Source: Altibacter sp. HG106 (lineage in GTDB: Bacteria; Bacteroidota; Bacteroidia; Flavobacteriales; Flavobacteriaceae). From it: a stretch of DNA of 64,000 nt. Below the pieces are notes generated by a model. It did not search any database. It had not been told where the DNA came from and saw only the letters and a list, made by a program, of their open reading frames with translations. The stretch spans positions 434,001-498,000 of the forward strand of contig NZ_JAQQTD010000001.1 of assembly GCF_028561755.1 (NCBI RefSeq). Reading direction: 5' to 3'. Both the position numbers and the translations under genes were made by a program. This document shows, piece after piece, positions 45,407-53,780 of this stretch (its first letter is position 1; every line of letters starts with the position of its first letter).

Positions 45407-46462
45407 TTATGAAGAACCGCCAGTTCGCAAGAAATGGGCATCCCAAGCGCGTTTCGGGGAGTACTGTAACTGTCCGTTTTGAACCGTTAGGGGAGCCTCA
45501 ATATTATTCGTAAACAAACTGCCTGTTCCCAGACCTTGCGGCAATTTACTATTTTTTGTGAAGGTATACTGCGAAATTGCGTTTAATCCTACATTGCTCT
45601 CTAGTGCCGAGGTAATCCACCAACCTGCTCCTACCGCTGTGGCCCTAGATATCCACAAATCGGAGTTGGCAAACCCACCTACAAGCGTAGGCTTAAGTAT
45701 GATATATTGCGGTTGTACGGTTGTGAGCAACTCATTTCGTTTTTCTTCGGAAAAAATTCCGATCAATTCTTCATCCAGCGCAATGGGTAAGGGTGTTTTC
45801 TCGCATAGTGCTGCCATTTCCTGCCATTGTCCGGCAGCGATAGGCTGCTCGATAGAGTGAAGGTCGAAGACAGCGAGGCGTTCTAGTTTTTCCAACGCTT
45901 CGGAAGGCGAAAAAGCACCATTGGCATCGACGCGGAGTTCTATTTCTTCGGAAGTAAAACGATCCCGAATCGATTGTAGCAGGGCTAACTCTGACTCAAA
46001 ATCGATAGCGCCAATCTTCATCTTGATACAGCTGAAACCTTCTTTTAATTTGGCTTCTATTTGCTGATGCATCCATTCTTGAGACCCCATCCAAATCAGG
46101 CCGTTGATATCCATCCCGGTGGTACCCTTCGTAAATTCCGAAGGAAAAATAGTGAACGGGTCTTCCGAAGCCAACGAGCGAAAAGCAGCCTCCACTCCAA
46201 TTTGGATCGCCGGAAATTCCTGCAACTCCTGCAGAAGTGTCGTTTCTCCCAACTGAATATGATCGCAGACCCATTGAAGTTTTTCTTCAAAATCAGGACG
46301 GTCGTCGGCGCTGAGTCCCCGAAACATCCCACACTCGCCTATGCCCCATTTCTCACCCTTCTCGATGCGCAAATACCAAGTATCCTTGGTATGTAAAACG
46401 CCCCGGGAGGTTCCTCCGGGACGCTTGAATTGTAAGGTATGTTGGAAAAATACTGCCTTCAT
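45407..46462 (-). CDS. menC: o-Succinylbenzoate synthase
   Basis: A 351-residue enolase-superfamily enzyme that dehydrates SHCHC to o-succinylbenzoate in menaquinone synthesis. Motifs include the catalytic Lys region CIKMKIGAIDF, metal ligands in LRVDANGAF, SIEQPI and IALDEELIG, and the second Lys in IILKPTLVGG. Its ATG directly follows the stop codon of the UPF0173 gene (TAAATG), so the two are translationally coupled. Confidence 0.93.
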   Translation of the reverse strand: MKAVFFQHTLQFKRPGGTSRGVLHTKDTWYLRIEKGEKWGIGECGMFRGLSADDRPDFEEKLQWVCDHIQLGETTLLQELQEFPAIQIGVEAAFRSLASEDPFTIFPSEFTKGTTGMDINGLIWMGSQEWMHQQIEAKLKEGFSCIKMKIGAIDFESELALLQSIRDRFTSEEIELRVDANGAFSPSEALEKLERLAVFDLHSIEQPIAAGQWQEMAALCEKTPLPIALDEELIGIFSEEKRNELLTTVQPQYIILKPTLVGGFANSDLWISRATAVGAGWWITSALESNVGLNAISQYTFTKNSKLPQGLGTGSLFTNNIEAPLTVQNGQLQYSPKRAWDAHFLRTGGSS

Positions 46463-47143
46463 TTAGAGTTCAATACTTTCGCCGATATCGAGTAGCATCA
46501 GGTCTTTTCCCGCCTCGAAAAACGCGCGTTTCGCCTGATCGTGATCGATCTCAATATATCCAAAGGTATCGTAATGAACCCCCAGCACTTTATCGCACTC
46601 AATAAAATCGCAGGCGACAATGGCGTCCTCCACGCCCATGGTAAAATTATCTCCAATCGGAAGAATGGCAAGATCTAATTTGGTATGCAGGGGTATGAGT
46701 TTCATATCCATGGTGAGCGCCGTGTCACCCGCAATGTAAATATTCTTATGCTCGCCTTCGATCACAAAACCACCCGGTTGTCCGCCATAACTTCCGTCTG
46801 GGAACGAACTGGTGTGAATGGCATTGACATATTTTACTTTTCCGAAGTCAAATTCCCACCAACCTCCATGATTCATAGGGTGTACGTCAAATCCTTTTTC
46901 CTCATAATGGTTTGCGATCTCAAAATTGCTGACGATAGTCGCACCGGTATTGTTAGCGATCGCTTCAGCATCGAGAATATGGTCTTGATGCGCGTGGGTG
47001 AGTAAGATATAGTCGGCTTTCAACTCATTGATAGCTACCTTATCCTTAGATAGGTCGTTTCCCGTAATAAAGGGATCCACTATCAAATTCTTTCCGCCTA
47101 CGCTAATGGCCAAACTATTTTGTCCGTAAAATGTAATTTTCAT
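46463..47143 (-). CDS. UPF0173 family metal-dependent hydrolase
   Basis: A 226-residue cytosolic metallo-beta-lactamase-fold protein of the UPF0173 family. Zinc ligands are LTHAHQDHI (HxHxDH), His in NAIHTSSF, Asp in IAGDTAL and His in LGVHYDTF. The substrate is unknown. Its place between menA and menC, abutting menC, suggests a link to naphthoate or CoA-ester chemistry, but this is unproven. A TATCTTTA box at 47161-47168 on the minus strand could give it a promoter of its own. Confidence 0.92.
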   Translation of the reverse strand: MKITFYGQNSLAISVGGKNLIVDPFITGNDLSKDKVAINELKADYILLTHAHQDHILDAEAIANNTGATIVSNFEIANHYEEKGFDVHPMNHGGWWEFDFGKVKYVNAIHTSSFPDGSYGGQPGGFVIEGEHKNIYIAGDTALTMDMKLIPLHTKLDLAILPIGDNFTMGVEDAIVACDFIECDKVLGVHYDTFGYIEIDHDQAKRAFFEAGKDLMLLDIGESIEL

Positions 47144-47224
47144 AATCCTTGATTTTCCTCTAAAGATACCGTTTGTTGCGCGTATAGGGTGTTAAGCAAT
47201 TTTAAAAATTCTGAAGCGACTCAC

Positions 47225-48127
47225 TTATGCAGTCAAGATCGTCGTAATCATGATCAAGATAGCAAAGGCAAAGGTGCTTAGGGCTACTTTCTTCAACTCG
47301 GGATCTAATAAGGCAGGAGCCTCATTCTTCCAAACCGTACGCACATTCAGAAATAAGGGTAGGAACGCGAGTACCGGAAGCAGCCGCAACAAACCAAATC
47401 CGGTTTCATACACAAAGAGTAAATAGGCTGCCAGGGCATCAATGATTAGCACAGTATGATATTGTTTCGCGCCTTTGGCTCCTAGTTTGACGGCCAGCGT
47501 AATTTTTCCAACGGCTGCATCGGCCACGCGATCACGCATATTGTTCAGATTTAAGACGGCCATGCTTAAAAATCCGATGGAACAGGCAGGCAAGATCATT
47601 AGTAGCACAAATTGCTTGATGAATAAGAAATAACTTCCCAGGACGCTTAGCATTCCGAAGAATAAGAAAACAAAAACATCTCCCAGCGCCTTATATCCAT
47701 ACGCATTACGTCCCACCGTATAAGTTACAGCGGCAATGATGGAAGCAATCCCGAGTCCAAAAAACAACAAGGCGTACCCCCATTGATCACCAAAAGCCTC
47801 GTATATGAGCAGCAGCGCTATGGTCAAGGTAACGATACCAATTGCTATCATGCCGCGTTTCATTTGTGCTGCGGAAATGATCCCGGCCGCTACCATCCGT
47901 TGTTCTCCTTCGCGTTGGGTATCGGTTCCTTTGATCCCATCACCATAATCGTTAGCAAAATTGGAAAGCACTTGAAATCCGATGGTAGTAAGGATAGCCA
48001 ACCAAAAAATAGTAGAACGATAAAAGAAATGAGGTGCTGCAAGACTACTACCTACAAGAATTCCGGAAATGGAAAGTGGGAGGGTTCGCAATCGGGCTGC
48101 CGCCAGCCAAGCGTTGGGTGATGCCAT
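47225..48127 (-). CDS. menA: 1,4-Dihydroxy-2-naphthoate polyprenyltransferase
   Basis: A 300-residue inner-membrane UbiA-family prenyltransferase with about nine hydrophobic helices. It attaches the isoprenoid tail to DHNA, giving demethylmenaquinone. The first Asp-rich motif is NFANDYGDGIKGTD and the second NMRDRVADAAVGKITLA, where Asp residues bind magnesium and the diphosphate. It heads the men operon (menA, UPF0173, menC, CPBP, menE), with an 82-base gap to the second gene. A strong promoter nested in the upstream terminator drives it. Confidence 0.95.
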   Translation of the reverse strand: MASPNAWLAAARLRTLPLSISGILVGSSLAAPHFFYRSTIFWLAILTTIGFQVLSNFANDYGDGIKGTDTQREGEQRMVAAGIISAAQMKRGMIAIGIVTLTIALLLIYEAFGDQWGYALLFFGLGIASIIAAVTYTVGRNAYGYKALGDVFVFLFFGMLSVLGSYFLFIKQFVLLMILPACSIGFLSMAVLNLNNMRDRVADAAVGKITLAVKLGAKGAKQYHTVLIIDALAAYLLFVYETGFGLLRLLPVLAFLPLFLNVRTVWKNEAPALLDPELKKVALSTFAFAILIMITTILTA

Positions 48128-48144
48128 AGAGATCAGTTACGGTT

Positions 48145-48176
48145 CAAAAATAACGCAAATAAAAAACCGCCCCAAA
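48145..48176 (-). promoter_or_regulatory. menA promoter nested in an upstream terminator
   Basis: Minus strand: TTTG (48176-48173), 20 bases, TATTTTTG (48152-48145). The -7 box is a full match. The -33 box lies in the loop of the terminator of the preceding gene (48161-48190). The start would be near 48140, 13 bases before the ATG. Confidence 0.7.
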
Positions 48177-48190
48177 TTGAAGCGGTTTTT
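48161..48190 (-). terminator. Terminator of the choice-of-anchor I cargo gene
   Basis: Minus strand: AAAAACCGC, an 11-base loop, then GCGGTTTTTT. It begins 20 bases after the stop codon at 48210. The hairpin is nearly symmetric, so it could also work on the plus strand. Confidence 0.85.
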
Positions 48191-48209
48191 AAAATAAGAA
48201 ATTCAACTT

Positions 48210-51200
48210 TTATTGAACCAGTAGTTTTTGTGTCGCTCCGGAAGCGTCTACCACCACATAGGTTCCAGTAGAAAGTGTATTCACATTAAGGGAAGATGCA
48301 TCCGCTACTTCTAAGATTTTCCGACCTAATAAATCGAATACGGAATAGTCACCCGGACGGTTGAAAAAGATACGATCCTGCGCCGGATTTGGATACAGTT
48401 GGAATCCTTCAGATGCAAGGTCAAAATCTTGTACTGAGAACACATCGTTGTTCAAGTTATAGATCGAAAGGGTTCCGCTTACCTCGTTTGAGATCACTAA
48501 CATGCCGAGGTTCACCGGACTGTCTGCTGCAGGGATATACACCACACCTTCTGGTCCTAGGTCACCATCTTCAGTACCACCCGGAGTGGCATCGCGACTG
48601 TTTTCGTATTCCAGGAACACAGGATTGCTCGGGTCTGAAATATTATAAATCATCACGCCGCCAATACGCTCTAACAACACAAAGGCATACGCTTCACCGT
48701 TAATTTCGTGAACGGTGACCCCTTCAGGTTCCGGCCCTTTGTTATCGCTTCGGTTTTTAAATTCATTATTGCTATTACTCGCGTTGAAGATTCCGCCATA
48801 CACGGGGTCATTCGCCGTGATCACTTCAAAATCGTTTCCGCTGTCCCAAACTAAGGTTCCGGTGTTCGCTTCAAAAATACTGAACGAACGACCTCCAAAC
48901 GCGTGAAGCTCTTCGTACAAACCATCATCATTGGCATCTCCGGAAGCTGCACTAAAGTTGAGATCGCCTAGGTTGGTCTCAAGTTCTAAAATATCAATGT
49001 TAGAAAACACCGCAGGATCTGGATTGTAATCGGCATCATCTAATTTGCGTTCTTCCGCGAACGTATCGTAGTCGCGCGCATCACCTTCATTTGCAGTTAC
49101 GATATATCCTGTTCCTGCCACTTCGTAATAAGAAACGGCGTCTGGCATATACATTCCGAAGATAGGCCAAGAAGCGTCAAAAATGAAGTCGGTTTCATCT
49201 GACGTATCTAAGGTATTTCGCATCAAACTGTGGTCTTTTAAGCCGAAAGGAACTACGTCGGTAATTTCCGGGCTGCTTAAATCTACAATAGCGTAGGCAT
49301 TGTTTTCTTGTAAAGTGACATAAGCCATTTGCGAATCACTAGAAATCGTTACGTATTCAGGCTCCAGATCTTGAGAAACCGTAGCACCCGGACCGTAAAT
49401 ACGAACCCCAGCTGCCTCTAACGCGGCTTGTTGCGCATCAAACGCATTGAAGGAAAGTGTTGTGACATTAGCTTGTGACGTTCCGCCCAAACCACCTGTA
49501 ACGTCGATTACCGAAATAGAACCTTCCGGATCTACGGAGTAATCATCATTGGGTTCCCCTTCATTAGCAACAACCAACAAAGTTCCATCAGGTGAAAAGG
49601 TGAGCATATCCGGCAATGGCCCCACTTCTAACGCCACCGGGCTGTTTCCGTCGGCATCCGTCAACACAACGAAACCATTATCGGTTTTTGGATCTACGGA
49701 AATCGCGGCGGCTACGAGTCCGTTGCTCACAGCGATACTCTGCACCCCATCACCACCAAAATCGCTTACGTTAACAGTAGCCAGGGCAACAATGTTATCT
49801 GGATCACTAAAGTCGAGTACTTCTATTTTATCTCCGTTGGTAACGAACAAACGCTGAGTCGCCGGGTCGTAGGCGGTTATTTCAGCCGTACCTGCGGCAT
49901 CTACCGTATAGCTAGTTCGGTAGGTCACGTCTAATTCACTATCGTCTCCTGCCGGCACCGCGGTATCGTCATCTAGGATGTACACAGAGAAAATATCTTG
50001 TCCGCCTATATTGACGTTTTGCGCATTTTCCAATTGCAGTACGAAGAACAGGTCACTTCCGTCATCGCTATTATCGATAACAGGAATACTGAACGTTTGA
50101 TCTGCGGAAGAACCTGTTGGAAAGGTTAACGTTTCCGTAGCGGCAAAGGTAAAATCGGTTCCTTCCACTGCGGTTCCACCTACTAATAAGGTAACATCAA
50201 TGCTTCCCTCCACCGGAGGCATGTCTGAAACGGTTACCGTAACGGTTACGGTGCCGCCATCTTCACTCACGGAACTATAGTCTTCATCAAACTGAACGGA
50301 TGGAGTGGTTCCTAAGATGAACATGGTTTCATCAAAGGGAAGATCTGGGTCGATTCCGTCGGTATGCGCATCGGTTACATCGCCTTGCACATTGTAATTA
50401 GCGAGGTCTTTTACTTCGGTTTTGAAGGTCGCGTAATCTGGCGCAATTCTAGTTCCGGCATATTCGGCGATATCGCTAGACGCAGGAAGCGTCAATGCTT
50501 CTACCCCTTCCGAAAGGTTGGTACCTGCAAGGGTTCCATATCCGGCCGCATCGTTCGCAATGGCAGTAATAAAGGTGTCGGGCATACGTACCGCCGTGGC
50601 AGTATAGGCAAAGATGGCTTCCTCTGTAGCGGAAATCCCACCGGCATCATCGAAGGTGATGCTTCCCAAGTTGGCTGTGATTCCAGCATCGATAGTGTTG
50701 AAGACGATCACGGTTCCAGCAGGAATGGTCGTTCCACCGCTGTTCCAGATCCAATCGCCCTCACCCGAATCGAAGTCGGTTCCATTCCATTCCGTATCCG
50801 TAAAATAAATTTCGGTATTAGGATCGATATCCACAAAGGTCACCATGGCAAGATCGTCATCGCCATCGGCATTAAACGCGATAAACGCCATATCGCCTTC
50901 CACCAAATTAGCTGCCACAGCAGGTTCTCCTTCAAAGATCACCTGATCGAGGTACAAGGTTTCGGCACCCGAATTGCTCTGTAGTTCTACAACCAGCTGT
51001 GCCATGATATTATCGGGCAATGCAACGTTTCCAGTAGTCCATACATCTTCAATCATAAGATCGTCGATATCGTTCCCTTCGGTATTTAGAATATCGATGG
51101 TGGTAGCATTGGTAAGATCGCGTACATAGATGTGAATGATATCGGAGCCGCTCTCCCCGGGATTAGCAGCGTCCCATTCCCAACCGGTCTCATTGATGAA

Positions 51201-51614
51201 GTAATCAAGCGACACTTCGTTATTGGTATAGCTTGTAAGGTCAACCACATCAAATTCGACGATCATCACCCCATCGGTATCTTGTAATTGATAGCCTTGA
51301 GCGCCATCGGTATAAGCGCCTACATCTCCTGTGAAATTAGAAGCTCCCACAAAATCTCCATCGGTGAGACCTACATCTGGAGTCACGTAGGGAGCATAGG
51401 AGGCGTCAAAGCCCATTTCGGTCGCTGTAGCCGTAAAATCAACAACCGATTCTCCGGCATTATTAACAAGGTCATGCGCCACATTGGGGTCGCCTGTGTC
51501 TACATATTGAGCATCGGCCGTAGCCTCTTCAAAACTGGTTGAAGCTACGGTTTCCACTTGTGCATAGGTAAAGGCAGTTGCTAGAAGCAGCGCCGCCAAC
51601 GTAATTTTTTTCAT
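48210..51614 (-). CDS. Large T9SS cargo protein with lamin-tail-like, Calx-beta and choice-of-anchor I domains
   Basis: A 1134-residue secreted protein. The signal peptide covers 1-19 (ending FTYAQ). A carbohydrate- or cell-surface-binding-like segment fills about 20-230. A lamin-tail-like domain follows at about 240-400 (VTFVDIDPNTEIYFTDTEW). A Calx-beta domain lies at about 440-545 (VSEDGGTVTVTVTVSD). A propeller of the choice-of-anchor I type covers about 560-1060 (LVVANEGEPNDDYSVDPEG, VTANEGDARDYD, LVISNEVSGTLSIYNL). A type A T9SS tail starts at LYPNPAQDR (about 1070). Many Asp/Asn loops suggest calcium binding. Some relatives are labelled alkaline phosphatase-like; no catalytic site is evident here. 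Confidence 0.9.
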   Translation of the reverse strand: MKKITLAALLLATAFTYAQVETVASTSFEEATADAQYVDTGDPNVAHDLVNNAGESVVDFTATATEMGFDASYAPYVTPDVGLTDGDFVGASNFTGDVGAYTDGAQGYQLQDTDGVMIVEFDVVDLTSYTNNEVSLDYFINETGWEWDAANPGESGSDIIHIYVRDLTNATTIDILNTEGNDIDDLMIEDVWTTGNVALPDNIMAQLVVELQSNSGAETLYLDQVIFEGEPAVAANLVEGDMAFIAFNADGDDDLAMVTFVDIDPNTEIYFTDTEWNGTDFDSGEGDWIWNSGGTTIPAGTVIVFNTIDAGITANLGSITFDDAGGISATEEAIFAYTATAVRMPDTFITAIANDAAGYGTLAGTNLSEGVEALTLPASSDIAEYAGTRIAPDYATFKTEVKDLANYNVQGDVTDAHTDGIDPDLPFDETMFILGTTPSVQFDEDYSSVSEDGGTVTVTVTVSDMPPVEGSIDVTLLVGGTAVEGTDFTFAATETLTFPTGSSADQTFSIPVIDNSDDGSDLFFVLQLENAQNVNIGGQDIFSVYILDDDTAVPAGDDSELDVTYRTSYTVDAAGTAEITAYDPATQRLFVTNGDKIEVLDFSDPDNIVALATVNVSDFGGDGVQSIAVSNGLVAAAISVDPKTDNGFVVLTDADGNSPVALEVGPLPDMLTFSPDGTLLVVANEGEPNDDYSVDPEGSISVIDVTGGLGGTSQANVTTLSFNAFDAQQAALEAAGVRIYGPGATVSQDLEPEYVTISSDSQMAYVTLQENNAYAIVDLSSPEITDVVPFGLKDHSLMRNTLDTSDETDFIFDASWPIFGMYMPDAVSYYEVAGTGYIVTANEGDARDYDTFAEERKLDDADYNPDPAVFSNIDILELETNLGDLNFSAASGDANDDGLYEELHAFGGRSFSIFEANTGTLVWDSGNDFEVITANDPVYGGIFNASNSNNEFKNRSDNKGPEPEGVTVHEINGEAYAFVLLERIGGVMIYNISDPSNPVFLEYENSRDATPGGTEDGDLGPEGVVYIPAADSPVNLGMLVISNEVSGTLSIYNLNNDVFSVQDFDLASEGFQLYPNPAQDRIFFNRPGDYSVFDLLGRKILEVADASSLNVNTLSTGTYVVVDASGATQKLLVQ

Positions 51615-51766
51615 GTAATAGGTATTAGTTTTTCAATGGTGACTAAATTACTTCGGAAGCGGCTTGAGCAGTTTAGTGGAATGTTAAGGTAGCGTGAAAA
51701 AACTGTTGCTGAAATTTCAGAAAAGGAAGGAAATGACAAGTTGATGTAAATTAAAAGTTACGTCGA

Positions 51767-51797
51767 TTTGATACTTGTAATTCTTTACTTACATTTA
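51767..51797 (+). promoter_or_regulatory. Promoter of the DoxX gene
   Basis: TTTG (51767-51770), exactly 19 bases, TACATTTA (51790-51797). This is an almost complete match to TTTG-N19-TAnnTTTG. The start is near 51802, 23 bases before the ATG at 51825, and rules out the in-frame TTG at 51768 as start. Confidence 0.72.
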
Positions 51798-51824
51798 AAA
51801 CTTCAAACCAACACATTTACATTC

Positions 51825-52196
51825 ATGACTGCCACCTATCACATCGGGTTATTTATTTTACGCGTTGCTTTTTCCGGAATGATGCTAACGCACGGAATTC
51901 CGAAGCTTTTAAAATTGATTCAGGGAAATCTGGAATTTGGCGACCCAATAGGGTTGGGAAGCACGGTTTCTCTAATACTCACCGTGATTGGCGAAGCCAT
52001 CTGCCCCATGTTGATCATTCTTGGCTTTAAAACAAGACTGGCTGCGATCCCTACCATTATTACCATGGCGGTGGCTGCTTTTGTGGTGCATGGAAATGAT
52101 CCCTTCGGAAGAAAAGAATTGGCCCTTGTTTACTTTTTTGCTTTTTTAGTGATTGCTTTGACCGGCGCTGGAAGATATTCGGTGGATCGAAGATAA
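51825..52196 (+). CDS. DoxX family membrane protein
   Basis: A 123-residue inner-membrane protein with four hydrophobic helices and the DoxX pattern FILRVAFSGMMLTHGIPKLLK, then GEAICPMLIILGFKTRLAA. DoxX-like proteins are linked to respiratory or thiol redox functions in some bacteria, but the role is not settled. The start at 51825 (MTATYHIGL) is chosen from the promoter position. Confidence 0.92.
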   Translation: MTATYHIGLFILRVAFSGMMLTHGIPKLLKLIQGNLEFGDPIGLGSTVSLILTVIGEAICPMLIILGFKTRLAAIPTIITMAVAAFVVHGNDPFGRKELALVYFFAFLVIALTGAGRYSVDRR

Positions 52197-52282
52197 TGGC
52201 AAAACGGATTCGGCAGCCACTTCTGTGAGTTGAAATGTTTCGGATAAAAACCGAGCGGCCTTCTACTTCAACTGAAGTAAGC

Positions 52283-53290
52283 TTATCGAAAAATCTTTAC
52301 CAATAATTCTTTTAATAGATCGCCCTGAGATACATTGGCGGCACCCACCCCTTTTCCTTTCAGGTCGGCTTCGCGAATGGCTTCAATGGCCTTACTCGCC
52401 TTTTTCATGGAAAAGTTGCGTGCCGCGATTTGGTAATCTTTGACGAAATACGGACTCACACCCAGTGCTCTTGCCGCGCTCGATTTATCAGAAAGCGCGT
52501 GATATTTTAGAATTTTACTGAAAAAACTATACAGCAACGCCACCGTCATGACCATTGGATGATTCTTGGAGTTTTGCCCGAAATATTGTACAATCGCAAA
52601 GGCTTTCTTCATGTCGCGTTCCCCAATGGCATTTTGCAGTTCAAAATTATTGAAATCCTTACTTATTCCGATGTTCTCTTGAATAAGTTGCGGCGTTATT
52701 TGTCCGCCTGGCCCCATAATTAGCTGTAATTTTTCTAATTCGTTGTTGATTTTGCCCAGATCGTTTCCTAAAAATTCAACCAGCATCTGCGAGGACTTGG
52801 GCGTAATGGTATACCCTCTTCCGGCTAAGACCCTGCGGATCCAATCGGGCACCTTGTCGTCGTATAACTTTTTACTCTCAAACAGCACACCTCCATATTT
52901 TTTGAGGTTTTTAGACAATTTCTTTCGTGCATCAAGTTTTTTGTACTTGTAGCAGATTACCAAAACGGTTGATGTTTGTGGTGTTTCCGCATAGGGCGCT
53001 AAATTTTCAATCGTACGAGAAAGATCCTGCGCTTCCTTAACGATCACTACTTGTCGCTCGGCCATCATCGGGTAGCGTTTCGCCTGACTCAAAATATCGT
53101 CAATGCTTACATCTCTTCCGTAGAGCACCATTTGGTTGAATTCACGCTCGGTTTCATTCAGAATATTTCCTTCGATAAAAGAAGAAATCCCATCAATATA
53201 ATACGGTTCCTCCCCCATTAAAAAGTAGATCGGTGCGATCTTTCCGGCTTGAATGTTGTTGATGATCTGCTTAACCTCGTCTAACGCCAC
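52283..53290 (-). CDS. holA: DNA polymerase III subunit delta
   Basis: A 335-residue clamp-loader subunit that opens the beta clamp during replication. The N-terminal AAA+-like domain includes PIYFLMGEEPYYID (Walker-A-like but degenerate, as is normal for delta). The middle domain has GNDLGKINNELEKL and the C-terminal helical collar QGDLLKELLVKI. The start codon is GTG at 53290; the next Met is 24 residues in and would remove the conserved N-terminus. It is divergent from the HsdR-N gene. A 6-bp hairpin (52264-52279) lies 3 bases after the stop codon but has no T-run. Confidence 0.95.
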   Translation of the reverse strand: MALDEVKQIINNIQAGKIAPIYFLMGEEPYYIDGISSFIEGNILNETEREFNQMVLYGRDVSIDDILSQAKRYPMMAERQVVIVKEAQDLSRTIENLAPYAETPQTSTVLVICYKYKKLDARKKLSKNLKKYGGVLFESKKLYDDKVPDWIRRVLAGRGYTITPKSSQMLVEFLGNDLGKINNELEKLQLIMGPGGQITPQLIQENIGISKDFNNFELQNAIGERDMKKAFAIVQYFGQNSKNHPMVMTVALLYSFFSKILKYHALSDKSSAARALGVSPYFVKDYQIAARNFSMKKASKAIEAIREADLKGKGVGAANVSQGDLLKELLVKIFR

Positions 53291-53304
53291 ATGGTTTTAT
53301 TTAG

Positions 53305-53312
53305 TAGATTTG
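53305..53312 (+). promoter_or_regulatory. Predicted -7 box for the HsdR-N domain gene
   Basis: TAGATTTG is a full match to TAnnTTTG in the 40-base region divergent to holA. The start would be near 53317, 14 bases before the ATG at 53331. The -33 position would lie in the holA coding start and shows no TTTG. Confidence 0.5.
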
Positions 53313-53330
53313 ATACTCATAATCCGGTCT

Positions 53331-53780
53331 ATGCAATCGCTTTCATTTCCGAACTACTCCTTCCGCCTCAAAAATAAAGAAAACAAAACGTTGATCTTTG
53401 ATGTGATACGGAAAAAATTTATGGTCTTGACGCCTGAAGAATGGGTGCGGCAGCATGTAGTACAATTTCTTCTGAAAGAGCAGGAAATTCCTTTATCACA
53501 CATCAATGTCGAAAAGCAACTAACGGTCCATCAAACCACGAAGCGATATGACGTTGTCGTCTTCAATAAGGACGGAAGCATTTACCTGATCGTGGAGTGT
53601 AAAGCCCCACACATCGCTATCTCGCAAGACACCTTCGACCAAATTGCTCGCTATAACCTAGTGACACAAGCTACCTATTTGATGGTTACCAACGGGATGG
53701 CCCATTATTTTTGCCAATTAGATTATGAGAATGAACGGTACATTTTTTTAGAAAACCTTCCTAAACGATCCTCAAAATGA
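53331..53780 (+). CDS. Type I restriction enzyme R N-terminal domain protein (orphan)
   Basis: A 149-residue cytosolic protein made only of an HsdR N-terminal nuclease-like domain (HSDR_N_2). The PD-(D/E)xK core is visible as YDVVVFNKDGSIYLIVECKAP (Asp, Glu, Lys), so the nuclease residues are retained. There is no HsdM, HsdS or helicase gene nearby, so it is not a restriction system. From memory, homologues sit beside holA in many Bacteroidota, which hints at a DNA repair or replication role. The start at 53331 follows from the -7 box. Its stop overlaps the next ATG (ATGA). Confidence 0.85.
   Translation: MQSLSFPNYSFRLKNKENKTLIFDVIRKKFMVLTPEEWVRQHVVQFLLKEQEIPLSHINVEKQLTVHQTTKRYDVVVFNKDGSIYLIVECKAPHIAISQDTFDQIARYNLVTQATYLMVTNGMAHYFCQLDYENERYIFLENLPKRSSK

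Noticed and set aside
50364-50984. 206-codon frame on the plus strand opposite the T9SS cargo gene
   Set aside because: It lies wholly antisense to the Calx-beta and lamin-tail region of a well-supported gene and shows no domain or start signal.
53331-53780. Restriction-modification system
   Set aside because: Only an HsdR N-terminal domain is present. No methylase, specificity or helicase gene is near.
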